64,000 nucleotides of DNA from Argopecten irradians (Eukaryota; Mollusca; Bivalvia; Pectinida; Pectinidae). Below the pieces are notes generated by a model that did not search any database, was not told where the DNA came from, and was given only the letters and a program-made list of their open reading frames with translations. A program made the position numbers and the translations under genes. The DNA lies in the NCBI RefSeq assembly GCF_041381155.1, contig NC_091140.1, positions 25,510,864 to 25,574,863 of the forward strand, written 5' to 3'. Positions 23,617 to 34,346 of this stretch are shown here, piece by piece. The first letter of the stretch is position 1. Every line of letters begins with the position of its first letter.

Positions 23617-23875
23617 TAACAAGGCGAGAGTAGTGAGCCGTCAGCCGGACTCAAACCCGGGACCCCGGACTTACTGGTCTTCCGCTCTACTGACTGAGCT
23701 AAAGGGAAATTCCCCCAGCACAAAGCTAGAAGGCGGTCGTAAAACTATGTACAATTAAAACCTGCTACACTTCTCCCCTCTTTCAAACGTGTTCATCCCG
23801 AACACAGACCAACCCAGGTTCTCTCTCCAAGGAAGCCTCTCAATCTTGAATAGCTTTCACTTGTAGTCTATGGCA
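23617..23875 (-). mobile_element. tRNA-derived SINE-like repeat, copy 2
   Basis: This is a second copy in the same orientation, directly adjoining the first. The tRNA-like part lies at 23632-23712 with TTAGCTCAGTCAGTAGAGC and GGTTTGAGTCC. The tail matches copy 1 with moderate divergence. Both copies lie in MCTS1 intron 1, in the sense orientation of that gene. Confidence 0.75.
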
Positions 23876-24169
23876 ATTTTGGCGATTCCATTTACCTGAA
23901 ATTTTTGGTGCGATACTGTTGGAAACATAACGTTATTCTATGTAAGCAGGTGTTCGCCACTTTCCATGACCAAGACGTTTAAAGACTTAAAAGCGATGTA
24001 ACAAACATCAATTTTCAGCTTAAACACGATCTCACAAGCGCCTGCTGCTCAACATTTATTTGGAATTACGTCAATTTTCATAATAAGCCAAACAGCCCCC
24101 CTATTGTGTCTGCCATCACCGAGCGACCGGCAGGTAGAAATCTTTCGTATCGCGATAGATAAATAACAA

Positions 24170-26055
24170 ATTGATCTGTATCTGTATCTGTTACGCCGCT
24201 ATATCCCAAGACTGGTAATCTTGCGGCGGGTGAGAGAGAGCGCAGGAGGTGGTTAGTAGCGCGTTTCGAGTGCTGATCTGAATGCCTCGATACTGCTGCA
24301 ATGAACTACACTATTTTCCAGGTGGTTCCAATCTAGTATAGTTCTAGTGAAGAATGAGTTCTTGTATTGGTCAGTCTTTGGCGATTTAACTCTGAAGCCT
24401 CTGTTGTTGTTACATATTGATCTTTGAACGATGTTGATGGAATTAAAGTCACATAGGTTCTTAGCAGTAATTTGTCTTCCCTGTTTTTTTGGTATAAGGT
24501 AATCTGATGGAGTTATAGCTGGCACTAACCCCTCCACGACCCTGTATAGATATACGAGTCTGTTGTGTCGACGTCTGACCTCTAATGGTGGTAGGTCCAG
24601 ATTGTTCAGCATTGTTGTTACACAGCCTGTGTTGTTGGATCTATAGTCTCCCGTGATGAATCTTGCTGCACGGTGCTGTATACGCTCTAGGGTATTGATG
24701 TCATTTTGGTAATATGGGTCCCATACTATTGATCCGTACTCTAATATTGGTCTTACTAATCCAACATATGCGCTACGCCTACTAGATTGTGGACAGCTGC
24801 GTAGGTTCCTTCTTAAGAAGCCGAGGGTGGAGTTTGCTCTTTTGGATATGTTGGTTATATGTTGGTGCCATTTCATGTCCTCAGAGATGGTAATACCTAA
24901 GTATGGATTTGATCGCACCTGTTGGAGGATGGTATTGTCCAAGTTGTAGAAGTGAGTGGTCTCTTGCTTAATACTTAGGATGTAGCATTTCTTAGCGTTA
25001 AACTTCATACCCCATGTGTTAGCCCAGGTTTCCAGGTGTTTAAGGTCTTGTTGTAGAATTACATGGTCGTTGTGCGATTTTATCTTCCTATTAAGGAGGC
25101 AGTCGTCTGCGAACAGGCGGGTTTGTGATTGGACACAATCAGGGAGGTCGTTGATATGACACAGAAACAATATTGGTCCTAGTACCGTACCCTGGGGGAC
25201 CCTGAGTCCACAGACACTGATTTGGATTGGACTCCTTCAAGGACTACTTGCATAGATCTTGCAGTTAGAAAGTGGGATATAGCCATGAGTGGATTGGCCC
25301 ATCTATTCCATAAGATGTCAGTTTGTGTAGCAGTTTCTTGTGTGGAACGGTGTCGAACGCTTTGGAAAAATCAAGGATGGCACAGTCTGTTTGCGTATTA
25401 TTATCGTGCGAGTGCAGTAGGTCTTCCATGGTGACGATGAGTTGTGATTCACATGAATACCCGCTCCTGAAGCCGTGATTGAGGTTGGTAAGTATGTTAT
25501 TGTTCTCTAGGTGGTACATGAGATGGCGGCAGATGATGTGTTCAAGAATTTTGCATGAGACGCAGGTAAGGGATATGGGTCTGTAGTTTTCAGCCAGGTG
25601 TTTATCTCCCTTCTTGTAGACGCTAGTGATGTTTGCCTTCAGCCAGTCTGTTGGTAATTTGCCGGAGTCCAGGGATAGCTGGAAGATGGCACTGAGCCCG
25701 GGGGATAGATTCTCTGAACAGGTTTTGAATACTGTGTTTGGTAGTGAGTCAGGTCCACAAGCTTTAGAGATGTTGAGGTTGGCAAGTAGTTTGCTGACTC
25801 CATCTGTGTCAATGGTGATGTTGGTAAGTGGGTGTTTGATGTTCCTTTTATCTGTTTTTGGTAGTGGCTCCTCCTTGTTTTCTTTGGTGAAGACAGACTG
25901 GAATTAGTTTAGTAGGATGGTGGCTTTGTGTAGGCTGTCGCTGGTAAGGATTCCCTTTTCTTTGAGTGGTGATACTCCAATGTTGTCCTGTTTCCTTGAT
26001 TTTATGAAGGGCCAGAAGGGTTTGGTGTTGTTGGATTGATAGACAACTTGTTGTA
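24170..26055 (-). pseudogene. 5'-truncated LINE (CR1/Jockey-like) reverse transcriptase
   Basis: Read on the minus strand from 26055, the sequence runs through the reverse transcriptase: a VYKKGDKHLAENYRPISLT-type motif (about 25620-25560), the DFSKAFDTVPH box (about 25400-25360), a SPQGTVLGP box (about 25205-25180), and the catalytic FADD at 25113-25102. The maturase-like C-terminal part ends at 24253. A TAA interrupts the frame near 25905 and a frameshift lies near 25270-25290, so the copy is dead. Endonuclease and ORF1 are absent, typical of truncated target-primed insertion. The 3' tail contains a short GATACA repeat near 24175-24190. The element sits in MCTS1 intron 1, in the same orientation as that gene. 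Confidence 0.92.
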
Positions 26056-26499
26056 AAGGTAAGACAAAATATTATATATTTGTGTTGATAAAAATTGGTG
26101 CATTTTATTTCTTGATGGTTTGTTGATATACGGAAGATTTGATTACCCTGACGAATATATATATATTATATTGGTCATTCAAGGGTATGTAAAATATTCT
26201 GTATGATAAAATGGTATCATATTGGATTTTCTCTTCATGGAATATTTGTATAGTAATAATTAATTACAGTCATCACAATTTGGAAATATAGACCAATTAA
26301 AAAACAATAAAGTAAAATAAATACAACACATAGATATGTGTATAACTGTATGGTGCACATGGTAGTTACACTGACACATGTGTCATGATGTGGCACTCAT
26401 TTCGTTAGTTCTATCTAAAATGTGGAGTTGTCGCCTGTCATTTCAGTTAAATCAGACCTTCTCAGTGGCGAAAACATGCATATTCATATTGAAACTCAC

Positions 26500-26510
26500 T
26501 TTTTAAACAT
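26500..26510 (-). CDS. MCTS1: MCTS1 exon 1, coding part
   Basis: Only 11 coding bases (ATGTTTAAAAA) precede the donor GTGAGT (26499-26494). Joined to exon 2 they give MFKKFEDKE, which matches the family N-terminus MFKKFDEKE. That exact in-phase match across 3.4 kb identifies the exon. The 5' UTR lies just to the right. Confidence 0.88.
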
Positions 26511-26600
26511 GTTAACAGCTGTTTAAAGTTTTACTAGTGGCTCCGGATGATTTCTCAAAGCATGCAACTTCCGGGGAATTACTAAAAGAAAAACCGAACA
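26511..26600. promoter_or_regulatory. MCTS1 promoter / divergent promoter with ETS site
   Basis: A CCGGAAGT ETS core lies on the minus strand at 26574-26567, about 60 bases upstream of the MCTS1 ATG; this is typical of housekeeping promoters. On the plus strand, the same stretch leads into a consensus donor (AAAAAAG then GTAAGA at 26611), suggesting divergent transcription. Transcription starts are not determined. Confidence 0.55.
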
Positions 26601-26755
26601 CGGAAAAAAGGTAAGATTAATAAAAAGAATATATATATAAACCCAAAAACTGTAATTGTGTTGTTATGTATTACTTTCATTTGGCTACTGATTCAATAGA
26701 GACGTTGATGATGTCTATTTTTAAATAGGTTAATTATCGATGTTTTCTTATCCAG

Positions 26756-26830
26756 ACAATGTTTTTATGATCCCGTTTCCGATTTTAGAATACCACATAA
26801 AGCTTCCGGTTCCGACGTCTCGAAAAGAAA
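26756..26830 (+). CDS. Possible first coding exon of a gene divergent from MCTS1
   Basis: The segment is framed by the acceptor TTTTCTTATCCAG (ending 26755) and the donor GTAAGT (from 26831). ATG at 26767 opens 21 codons (MIPFPILEYHIKLPVPTSRK, then E) and one base. An upstream ATG at 26759 encodes a three-codon frame whose TGA overlaps the main ATG in the string ATGA. A likely non-coding first exon ends at 26610. I do not recognise the protein, and no next exon was assigned because transposons fill the following 3.8 kb. Confidence 0.4.
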
Positions 26831-27894
26831 GTAAGTTGGTCGTAAGTCATTTTATGTCAAAATTGTGTTCTACACATCAACATATACCTGTTTTCGATCT
26901 TGTAAGCAATAGTACTGCATGATATTTAAGTATTAAGTAGTTTCAACTCCATTCCTAATCCCGCATTCCTCCTCCGAAATCTATATATATATATGCAATG
27001 AACTAGGGCCTAACCACAGGGACTTGTAACGTAGGTTGTGAGAAAGTCTGCTGTGTATACATGTGTGACTATATACTATATAAAAGGACAAGGGAACCAA
27101 CGGCTCGCTTGGAAGAGGTACACCTGCCTCTACAAAAATCGCCCGTATTCCGTCAAACATTGATAAATATGTACATATTTAATACCAATATATTCTTAAA
27201 TAAATTTTCGACATGGAAAACACAACTTCAGACACGAAATAATATATTAACATACCTTTATTTCACTATGAACGTGGAAAATGCAGTCAGATATCACCGA
27301 TGTCGTTTTGCCTGTCCAGTAAAATCTAGGTCAAAAGCACTCATATTCCCTTGTAACAAATTTTGTATGCATTCATTTCACTTTCTGGTGATATTTTCCC
27401 ATTGCAAATACAAATAGGCTATCTCTGATAACTCTTTCATTAATCCAATCCAACAGCTAAGCAAGGAATCACACTTTTTTTATCCAGCACTCGACTCTTG
27501 TTCGCATAATCCGCCATATTGTAATTGATGATGGGTACCTTTTTGGTGTACTCGCCCTTACCCGATACTACACTGAAATTCTGTACTCAGACTCTGTATA
27601 AATTAAGTTTCACGGTTTAGGTTCTTAGAAAAACCTTTATTTGAGATGCATATATCATTAATTGAAGAATCTAACTTAAATGGAGACTCTAATGTTGTAC
27701 TTGACCGTTACCACATTGATATTGTAGCGTTTAGTGTACAGACACCGGGTATATATGGTGTTTGCAGTCCGGGTCCGGGTATGGGGTACACAATATCCAC
27801 ACAAACGTGTTTAACCTAGATTTCAGTGGACAGGCAAAATGACATCGGTGATATCTGACTGCATTTTCCACGTTCATAGTGAAATAAGGGTATG

Positions 27895-29271
27895 TAGTGT
27901 TTCCCACAGGAAAAAAAGGGCATGGTGCTGGGTTTTGAAAAGGGCACCTTGACCGCGATAAATAACCATCAGAGGGACACAAAGGTTATATTGACAACTT
28001 CCAATACATGGGGAAATCTTTAAAACTGTCTTGTTGTTTATTTAATTCTGGTTCAACTTAATATCATTTAAAAGCTTTAAACTCTCTGAGTTGCTAAGTA
28101 ATATCAGGACATCTATTTAATTATTCTGAGTGAAAAAAATGATTTTGAAAATTGTAATCTGCAGATCATATGATCATGACTATAATTGATTCACAAGAAA
28201 GATCTAAATTTCATTTATATTAATTAAAAGAATGGGAACATTCAAAATGTATTTCTTTATTTCAATCCAATTACCTTAATTTTAATATATATCTTTATTT
28301 AAATATTAAAAATACTGTATTGATTTGAATAAGATAACATGCTTCATAAATGGACAATTAATTAAAATAATGTTCTAAATTTACAAGCACTAAATTAAGA
28401 AAATACAGATAAGTGTTAGAGTAGTATGCAAAATATTTCAATTTAATCTGATAGAGAAAAAAGTTGATTTCTTTTTAATTTGATTTATTTTAATTACTTT
28501 GCTATTAATAATTTTATTATTATTAAGATATCATTTCTAAAAATAAATTCACACCGAAATTCTAAAAAAAAATAATACCGTTTTCATTTTTAAAAACGTG
28601 AATATATTGGTAAAATCCTGAAATTCAATACCTCCGGATCTACTATTACAATAAACCCAAAATGGCGGCCATTACGATTGCAAATCTTGTGACATCCATC
28701 CACAGGGCCTTGTTACTATTGATGATATATATAAGATAGGTCAGGTCTATTTACATACATTACACTGTGTAATGTATGTAAATAGACGTGACCTATCTTA
28801 TATATATCATCAATAGTAACAAGGCCCTGTGATCCATCCGATATAGATAGGCCTATTAAACATTAAAAACGTGAGTAAATCATTTACAGTTGTAAGCAGT
28901 ATTTGTTTTTGAAGTAGTGCTCACTAGCTGTAGTCATAAAACTTATTGAAATGCCAGTTGATTGTTTTCCAGGCTGGCAATCGGCTGCTTGACTTCAGCT
29001 TACGTAATACACAGACCTGAAAGTGACACCACAAGCCAAGGTGGAAATAGCCCAAGGCTGCTAATTAGGGCCACTGGGGTGTTGGTCAGGGGGTCAGGGA
29101 GTGGTCACACTTCTTTTGTTTACTTAATTATCAAGCCACTACCTGGTATTTGGTAATTTAGTAGAAGTGTACTGGGGACAAACAGGGCACGGCGTTAGGT
29201 CATAGGGGCATGGCGTCAGGTAAAAAGGGCACGGCGCGGCGCCATGCTAATCGGGGCTGTGGGAAACACTA
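27895..29271. mobile_element. hAT-like non-autonomous transposon inserted in the foldback arm
   Basis: Perfect 15-bp terminal inverted repeats, TAGTGTTTCCCACAG (27895-27909) and CTGTGGGAAACACTA (29257-29271), interrupt the right arm of the foldback element. GTATG is duplicated at 27890-27894 and 29272-29276, and the uninterrupted left arm contains this site once. Subterminal GGGCA(T/C)GG motifs recur at both ends (27918, 29190, 29208, 29228). No transposase frame is present. TAGTGTTTCCC-type ends resemble hAT elements, but a 5-bp duplication is shorter than the usual 8. Confidence 0.88.
28701..28831. mobile_element. 131-bp near-perfect palindromic element with 7-bp target duplication
   Basis: The two 65-base arms are perfect reverse complements apart from one G/C mismatch and a single central base at 28766. 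ATCCATC flanks it directly at 28694-28700 and 28832-28838. The end CACAGGGCCTTGTTAC resembles the end of the foldback element (CACAGGGACTTGTAAC). A transcript would form a hairpin of about 64 bp. It lies within the hAT-like element. Confidence 0.92.
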
Positions 29272-29708
29272 GTATGTTAATATATTATTTGTGTTTGAAG
29301 TTGTGTTTTCCATGTCGAAAATTTATTTAAGAATATATTGGTATTAAATATGTACATATTTATCAATGTTTGACGGAATACGGGCGACTTTTGTAGAGGC
29401 AGGTGTACCTCTTCCAAGCGAGTCGTTGGTTCCCTTGTCCTTTTATATAGTATATAGTACACATGTATACACAGCAGACTTTCTCACAACCTACGTTACA
29501 AGTCCCTGTGGGCCTAACAGACAAAAAAATCAGATCTGCCTGGTAAGAACAGAAGAAAATGTCAAACACTAACAGCAAGGCTTGCATCGTCTGGTGCATT
29601 TGCAACTTATACCAGAAACATGTAAACACAGAGCTCTATATTTTTCTGCTAATACTGGACATTTTTGATTTTGCGCTTTTCACTGTTCACAGGTTAAAAA
29701 TAAACATG

Positions 29709-30615
29709 TTAAAGGTAGGTTTCGCCCAATGAAATATAAAGTTTACGAAATTGAAATTTATCCCTGATATAAATATAATCTTCAGATCATTTTAGATGCA
29801 TACAGGGACTATGTAAGTGGTCAGTTGCCTAGCTTGACCAGGAAAATACTCCTCTAAAAATAGAGCGAAGTCAAGCTTTACATAGAACATGACATATTTT
29901 TTTTCCAAAACGAGGCCGCATCAACAAACGAAATCGTGCAACAAAATGTCAGACAGAAGTGACAGTACTAGTCTTGCCATGGCATGTAAAGTAAAAAAAC
30001 AACAACAAATCGAAGTTTGATGGATTGTTTATACATGTCATATAATCTAGAACACTTCAAGTTACTTACATACGTTCGCTAGCTTAGTACATCAAACATA
30101 CATGTAGTTAGTCTGCCGCTGTATGTGCGCTGGCACATGTGTTGAAATTTAACTCACCACGTGCAACACAGTCCAAACAGAATCCGGGCGAATTCCGCTT
30201 GAGATGTTATATATATGTGGCTTCTGTTTCTTCTATTGCTACATGCTATCTCTGAGTTTCATTCCCTAGATATATATCCTAGGGTGCTACCGATTCCATT
30301 CTAATTTCCTACTCTTTGATGCCGATTCTGATATTTTTTTTCTCTCACCCATTTTGTTTACCTATAGTGCGGAACAATGCGCGAAACTTTGACAACACAA
30401 TCCATCTCAGCTTCATTTGCATACAATCCTGTCAGCTTGACGATCGTAATAAATCAAGGATTTCCTTCAATTTTGTATTCAAGACACATTTGTTCCATCT
30501 CATATGCATTAAGAAATTAAATTGAGGTATTTTAAATATGTTTTTTCACATTTTCTTCCGTTTATCGGATTTTACAAAAAGAACATTTATTTGGTTGGGC
30601 GAAACCTACCTTTAA
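29709..30615. mobile_element. TTAA-flanked miniature element (piggyBac-like)
   Basis: AGGTAGGTTTCGCCCAA (29713-29729) is matched exactly by TTGGGCGAAACCTACCT (30595-30611), and TTAA lies just outside both (29709-29712, 30612-30615). The 907-base interior has no transposase; a 69-codon frame inside is not recognised. A TTAA target points to piggyBac-type transposition, though the terminal bases are not the classical CCC. Confidence 0.8.
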
Positions 30616-31347
30616 TAAATAAGCATACATTTCTGTAGAATTCATTTCCAAATTACAATTTACATCAAAACACATATAGCTATATTATATGAATCATGCA
30701 GGGCATAGGGAGAGCGAAGCACTTGTTTTATTTTAGTAGCTAGAAAACATAATTTAGAAATAAAAGGACGTACTTTAAACTATAGAAGTATATGATGATT
30801 ACATGATTTTGTAGCATAAACTCAAAGAAATGAACTCAAAGATTCAGATTTCTCTGTGTCCATACAAGGCCTGGGCAGTTTTCGTTTATTCGGAACAACT
30901 GGTTCGACTGTTGATTACAGTCATTATTTCAAGTATAAATCCTGACAGACCTGTACTTTTTTATACAGGCCTGTGAGGTCTTTGTCAAGGTTTGTCTTAA
31001 AACAATATAAAATCACAAGGTCTGTCTTTAATTTATAAACGAACAACTAGGTCCAACCAGTCAAACCGTATAATCCAAAGTGGTACTTGAGTGCCCATAT
31101 GATTTTGCGCCATTTGTTGATGTGATGTGACGTCATGATTCCTTGTGCTCATCTTCGCTTGATGGATATTTTGACTGCATTCCCTAGCTTTTAATTTTCA
31201 AAGTATTATTATTATTATTTTTTTTTTTAAGTAATAATAAAATGTTTAATTACTCCTGTTATGCATTTGATGCATTTGCATTATAGTTAGATAAATACTT
31301 ACTGGGGAGAGCAGTACCGGAGCATTTGCACAACCAGAACAGGCTAA

Positions 31348-31356
31348 ACCGGAAGT
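31348..31356 (+). promoter_or_regulatory. Candidate ETS site, possible promoter of the zinc-finger gene
   Basis: ACCGGAAGT lies about 2.8 kb upstream of the splice acceptor of the zinc-finger coding exon, in a locally GC-richer stretch. It is a plausible TATA-less promoter for that gene; no first exon was pinned down. Confidence 0.25.
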
Positions 31357-31487
31357 GCGAAAAAAATTTAGCCATCCATGTATGCAGGTCATTGATCTCA
31401 ATATGTTCTTTTGCTTACGTACATGTTACAGGAACAGAACTTTGATTTTCGACGTGCAAATTTTTACTAGGATACATTTATTTATTA

Positions 31488-32330
31488 TCCCCCACTTTTT
31501 CCGAAATGGGGGATATTAATTTGGGTTTGTCCATCTCTCTGTATGTCTGTTTGTTTGTCTGTCTGTCTGTCAGTCTGTCTGTCGGTCTGTCTCTCTGTCT
31601 GTCGGTCTGTCACACTTTGTTTCCGTGCAATAACTATAACAAATGTAAACAGATTTTCTTTAAACTTGGTGATAAGACTAAATGCCTTAGGGGCTCGGCC
31701 AAGTTTGATTGAGACTGTCGATGGACGTTATTTAGAGGAGTTATGGCCCTTTGAATTACTAAAAACATCATTTTCTGCAATTTCCATGCAATAAGTGTAA
31801 CAAATGTAAACTGATTTTCTCCAAACTTAGTAACAAGGTTAAATGGACTCGGCCAAGATTGATCGTGACTTTCATCGGACCTTTTTTAGCGGAGTTATGG
31901 TCCTTTGCTTAAACAAAAAAGTCAGTTTCTGCCACTTCCCCGCATTAAGTCTAATAAATATTAACCGATTTCTTCAAACTTGGTAACAAGTTCAAATGCC
32001 TTAAGGGCTTGGCCAAGTTCGATTGCCACTTTTGGCAGACATCATGTAGTGGAGTTATGGCCCTTTGATGTACTAAAAACGTCATTTTCTGCCATTCTCT
32101 GTGCAATAATTGTAACAAATGTAACCCGATACTCTTAAAAGTTATCATCGAAGTTAAATGCCTTAAGAACTCAGCCAAGTTTAATAGTCACTTTCAGCAG
32201 ACATTATTTTACACATCTTGTTTCCGAATAAGACTTCAGTTTATTTTTTCATGTTTCAACTAAAGATCAACCAAACCTCGGTAATGTTTACCTACAATAT
32301 GTCCTGAAAGCGGGGGATGGAAATTTCGTG
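31488..32330. repeat. Composite repeat: hairpin, CTGT microsatellite and four 160-bp units
   Basis: ATCCCCCA and TGGGGGAT form a hairpin at about 31488-31513. A CTGT-rich microsatellite follows (31534-31612), then four degenerate direct units of 153-162 bases starting near 31622, 31784, 31937 and 32098. Each unit contains CAATAA-TGTAACAAATGTAA and ends with GAGTTATGG(C/T)CCTTTG. GCGGGGGAT near 32310 may be the matching outer end. It looks like a dispersed element; open frames across it are repeat artefacts. Confidence 0.75.
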
Positions 32331-32468
32331 AATTTGCTTGTTTTGCATCATTTTAAAATTGTACCATGTGTTTTGTTATCAATACCTGGAAGTTAAAGTT
32401 CATATATAAATTCATTTATGTACATTTAAAACCATTACAGAAAAGTCTTCAGAAGTCTATTTCCTCTA

Positions 32469-34147
32469 TAGTAATTACAGTTATAACTACATGTAGTACA
32501 TTGTAACTATATGTCCTGTACATGCTATAGTTATAACTACATGTAGTACATTGTAACTATATGTCCTGTACATGCTATAGTTATAACTACATGTAGTACA
32601 TTGTAACTATATGTCCTGTACATGCTATAGTTATAACTACATGTAGTATTTTGTAACTATATGTCCTGTACATGCTATAGTTATAATTACATGTAGTATA
32701 TTGTAACTATATGTCCTGTACATGCTATAGTTATAACTACATGTAGTATATTGTAACTATATGTCCTGTACATGCTATAGTTATAATTACATGTAGTACA
32801 TTGTAACTATATGTCCTGTAATGCTATAGTTATGTACATGTAGTACATTGCTATATGTCCTGTACATGCTATAGTTATAACTACATGTATGTAGTACATT
32901 GTAACTATATGTCCTGTACATGCTATAGTTATAACTACATGTGTACGTAGTACATTTGTAACTATATGTCCTGTACATGCTATAGTTATAATTACATGTA
33001 GTATATTGTAACTATATGTCCTGTACATGCTATAGTTATAACTACATGTAGTACATTGTAACTATATGTCCTGTACATGCTATAGTTATAACTACATGTA
33101 GTACATTGTAACTATATGTCCTGTACATGCTATAGTTATAACTACATGTAGTACATTGTAACTTTATGTCCTGTACATGCTATAGTTTATAACTACATGT
33201 AGTAACATTGTAACTATATGTCCTGTACATGCTATAGTTATAACTACATGTAGTACATTGTAACTATATGTCCTGTACATGCTATAGTTATAACTACATG
33301 TAGTACATTGTAACTATATGTCCTGTACATGCTATAGTTATAACTACATGTAGTACATTGTAACTATATGTCCTGTACATGCTATAGTTATAACTACATG
33401 TAGTACATTGTAACTATATGTCCTGTACATGCTATAGTTATAACTACATGTATACGTAGTACATTGTAACTGTATGTCCTGTACATGCTATAGTTATAAC
33501 TACATGTAGTACATTGTAACTATATGTCCTGTACATGCTATAGTTATAACTACATGTAGTACATTGTAACTATATGTCCTGTACATGCTATAGTTATAAC
33601 TACATGTAGTACATTGTAACTATATGTCCTGTACATGCTATAGTTATAACTACATGTAGTACATTGTAACTATATGTCCTGTACATGCTATAGTTATAAC
33701 TACATGTATACGTAGTACATTGTAACTGTATGTCCTGTACATGCTATAGTTATAACTACATGTAGTACATTGTAACTATATGTCCTGTACATGCTATAGT
33801 TATAACTACATGTAGTACATTGTAACTATATGTCCTGTACATGCTATAGTTATAACTACATGTAGTACATTGTTACTATATGTCCTATACATGCTATAGC
33901 TATAACTACATGTAGTATATTGTAACTATATGTCCTGTACATGCTATAGTTATAACTACATGTAGTATATTGTAACTATATGTCCTGTACATGCTATAGT
34001 TATAACTACATGTAGTACATTGTAACTATATGTCCTGTACATGCTATAGTTATAACTACATGTAGTACATTGTAACTATATGTCCTGTACATGCTATAGT
34101 TATAACTACATGTAGTACATTGTAAATATATGTCCTGTACATGCTAT
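32469..34147. repeat. 50-bp minisatellite, about 33 copies
   Basis: A highly uniform 50-base unit (containing ATGCTATAGTTATAAC, ACTACATGTAGT and AACTATATGTCCTGTAC) repeats head to tail for 1.68 kb. A few units carry an insertion such as TATACGTAG. ACTACATGTAGT is a perfect palindrome, and AACTATA/TATAGTT form a second stem. The array ends 35 bases before the splice acceptor of the zinc-finger gene. Confidence 0.97.
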
Positions 34148-34182
34148 TTAAGAAACTAATTTTTGAAATTGTTTTATTTCAG

Positions 34183-34346
34183 ATAGAGAATCTCTTGACT
34201 CCCAAGTGTATAACTGCATTTTTTCCAATTATTGATATGGCAAAGGAGATGTTGCAGTAGAATGGAATTGGCTTTGATCACATGGTCACAGTGAAACTGA
34301 GCACTTAAACAGGCAATAAGACAAAACTTTTACATCTGGAACCAGT
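34183..34346 (+). other. 5' UTR part of the zinc-finger gene exon, with uORF
   Basis: The exon begins after the acceptor GTTTTATTTCAG (AG at 34181-34182). A seven-codon upstream open frame (ATG 34237, TAG ending 34260) precedes the main start and may dampen translation. Confidence 0.6.

Larger units (their letters stand above)
27015..29510. mobile_element. Foldback transposon with 325-bp inverted arms and 8-bp target duplication
   Basis: The left arm 27015-27338 starts CACAGGGACTTGTAACG. The right arm is its reverse complement and is split into 29510-29272 and 27894-27807 by a later insertion. The element is flanked by the direct repeat GGCCTAAC at 27007-27014 and 29511-29518. The arms are about 95 per cent identical by eye. 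The inner spacer (27339-27806) has no recognised gene. Short frames in the two arms are translations of the same non-coding arm. It is non-autonomous; the superfamily is uncertain, though an 8-bp duplication would suit hAT or a related group. Confidence 0.88.

Noticed and set aside
27061..27417. 118-codon frame similar to minus-strand frames at 27731-27982 and 29277-29462
   Set aside because: The similarity comes from the inverted arms of the foldback element, not from a gene family.
32787..33028. Repetitive minus-strand open frames rich in Tyr/Ser/Thr
   Set aside because: They are produced by the 50-bp minisatellite and break where unit length changes.
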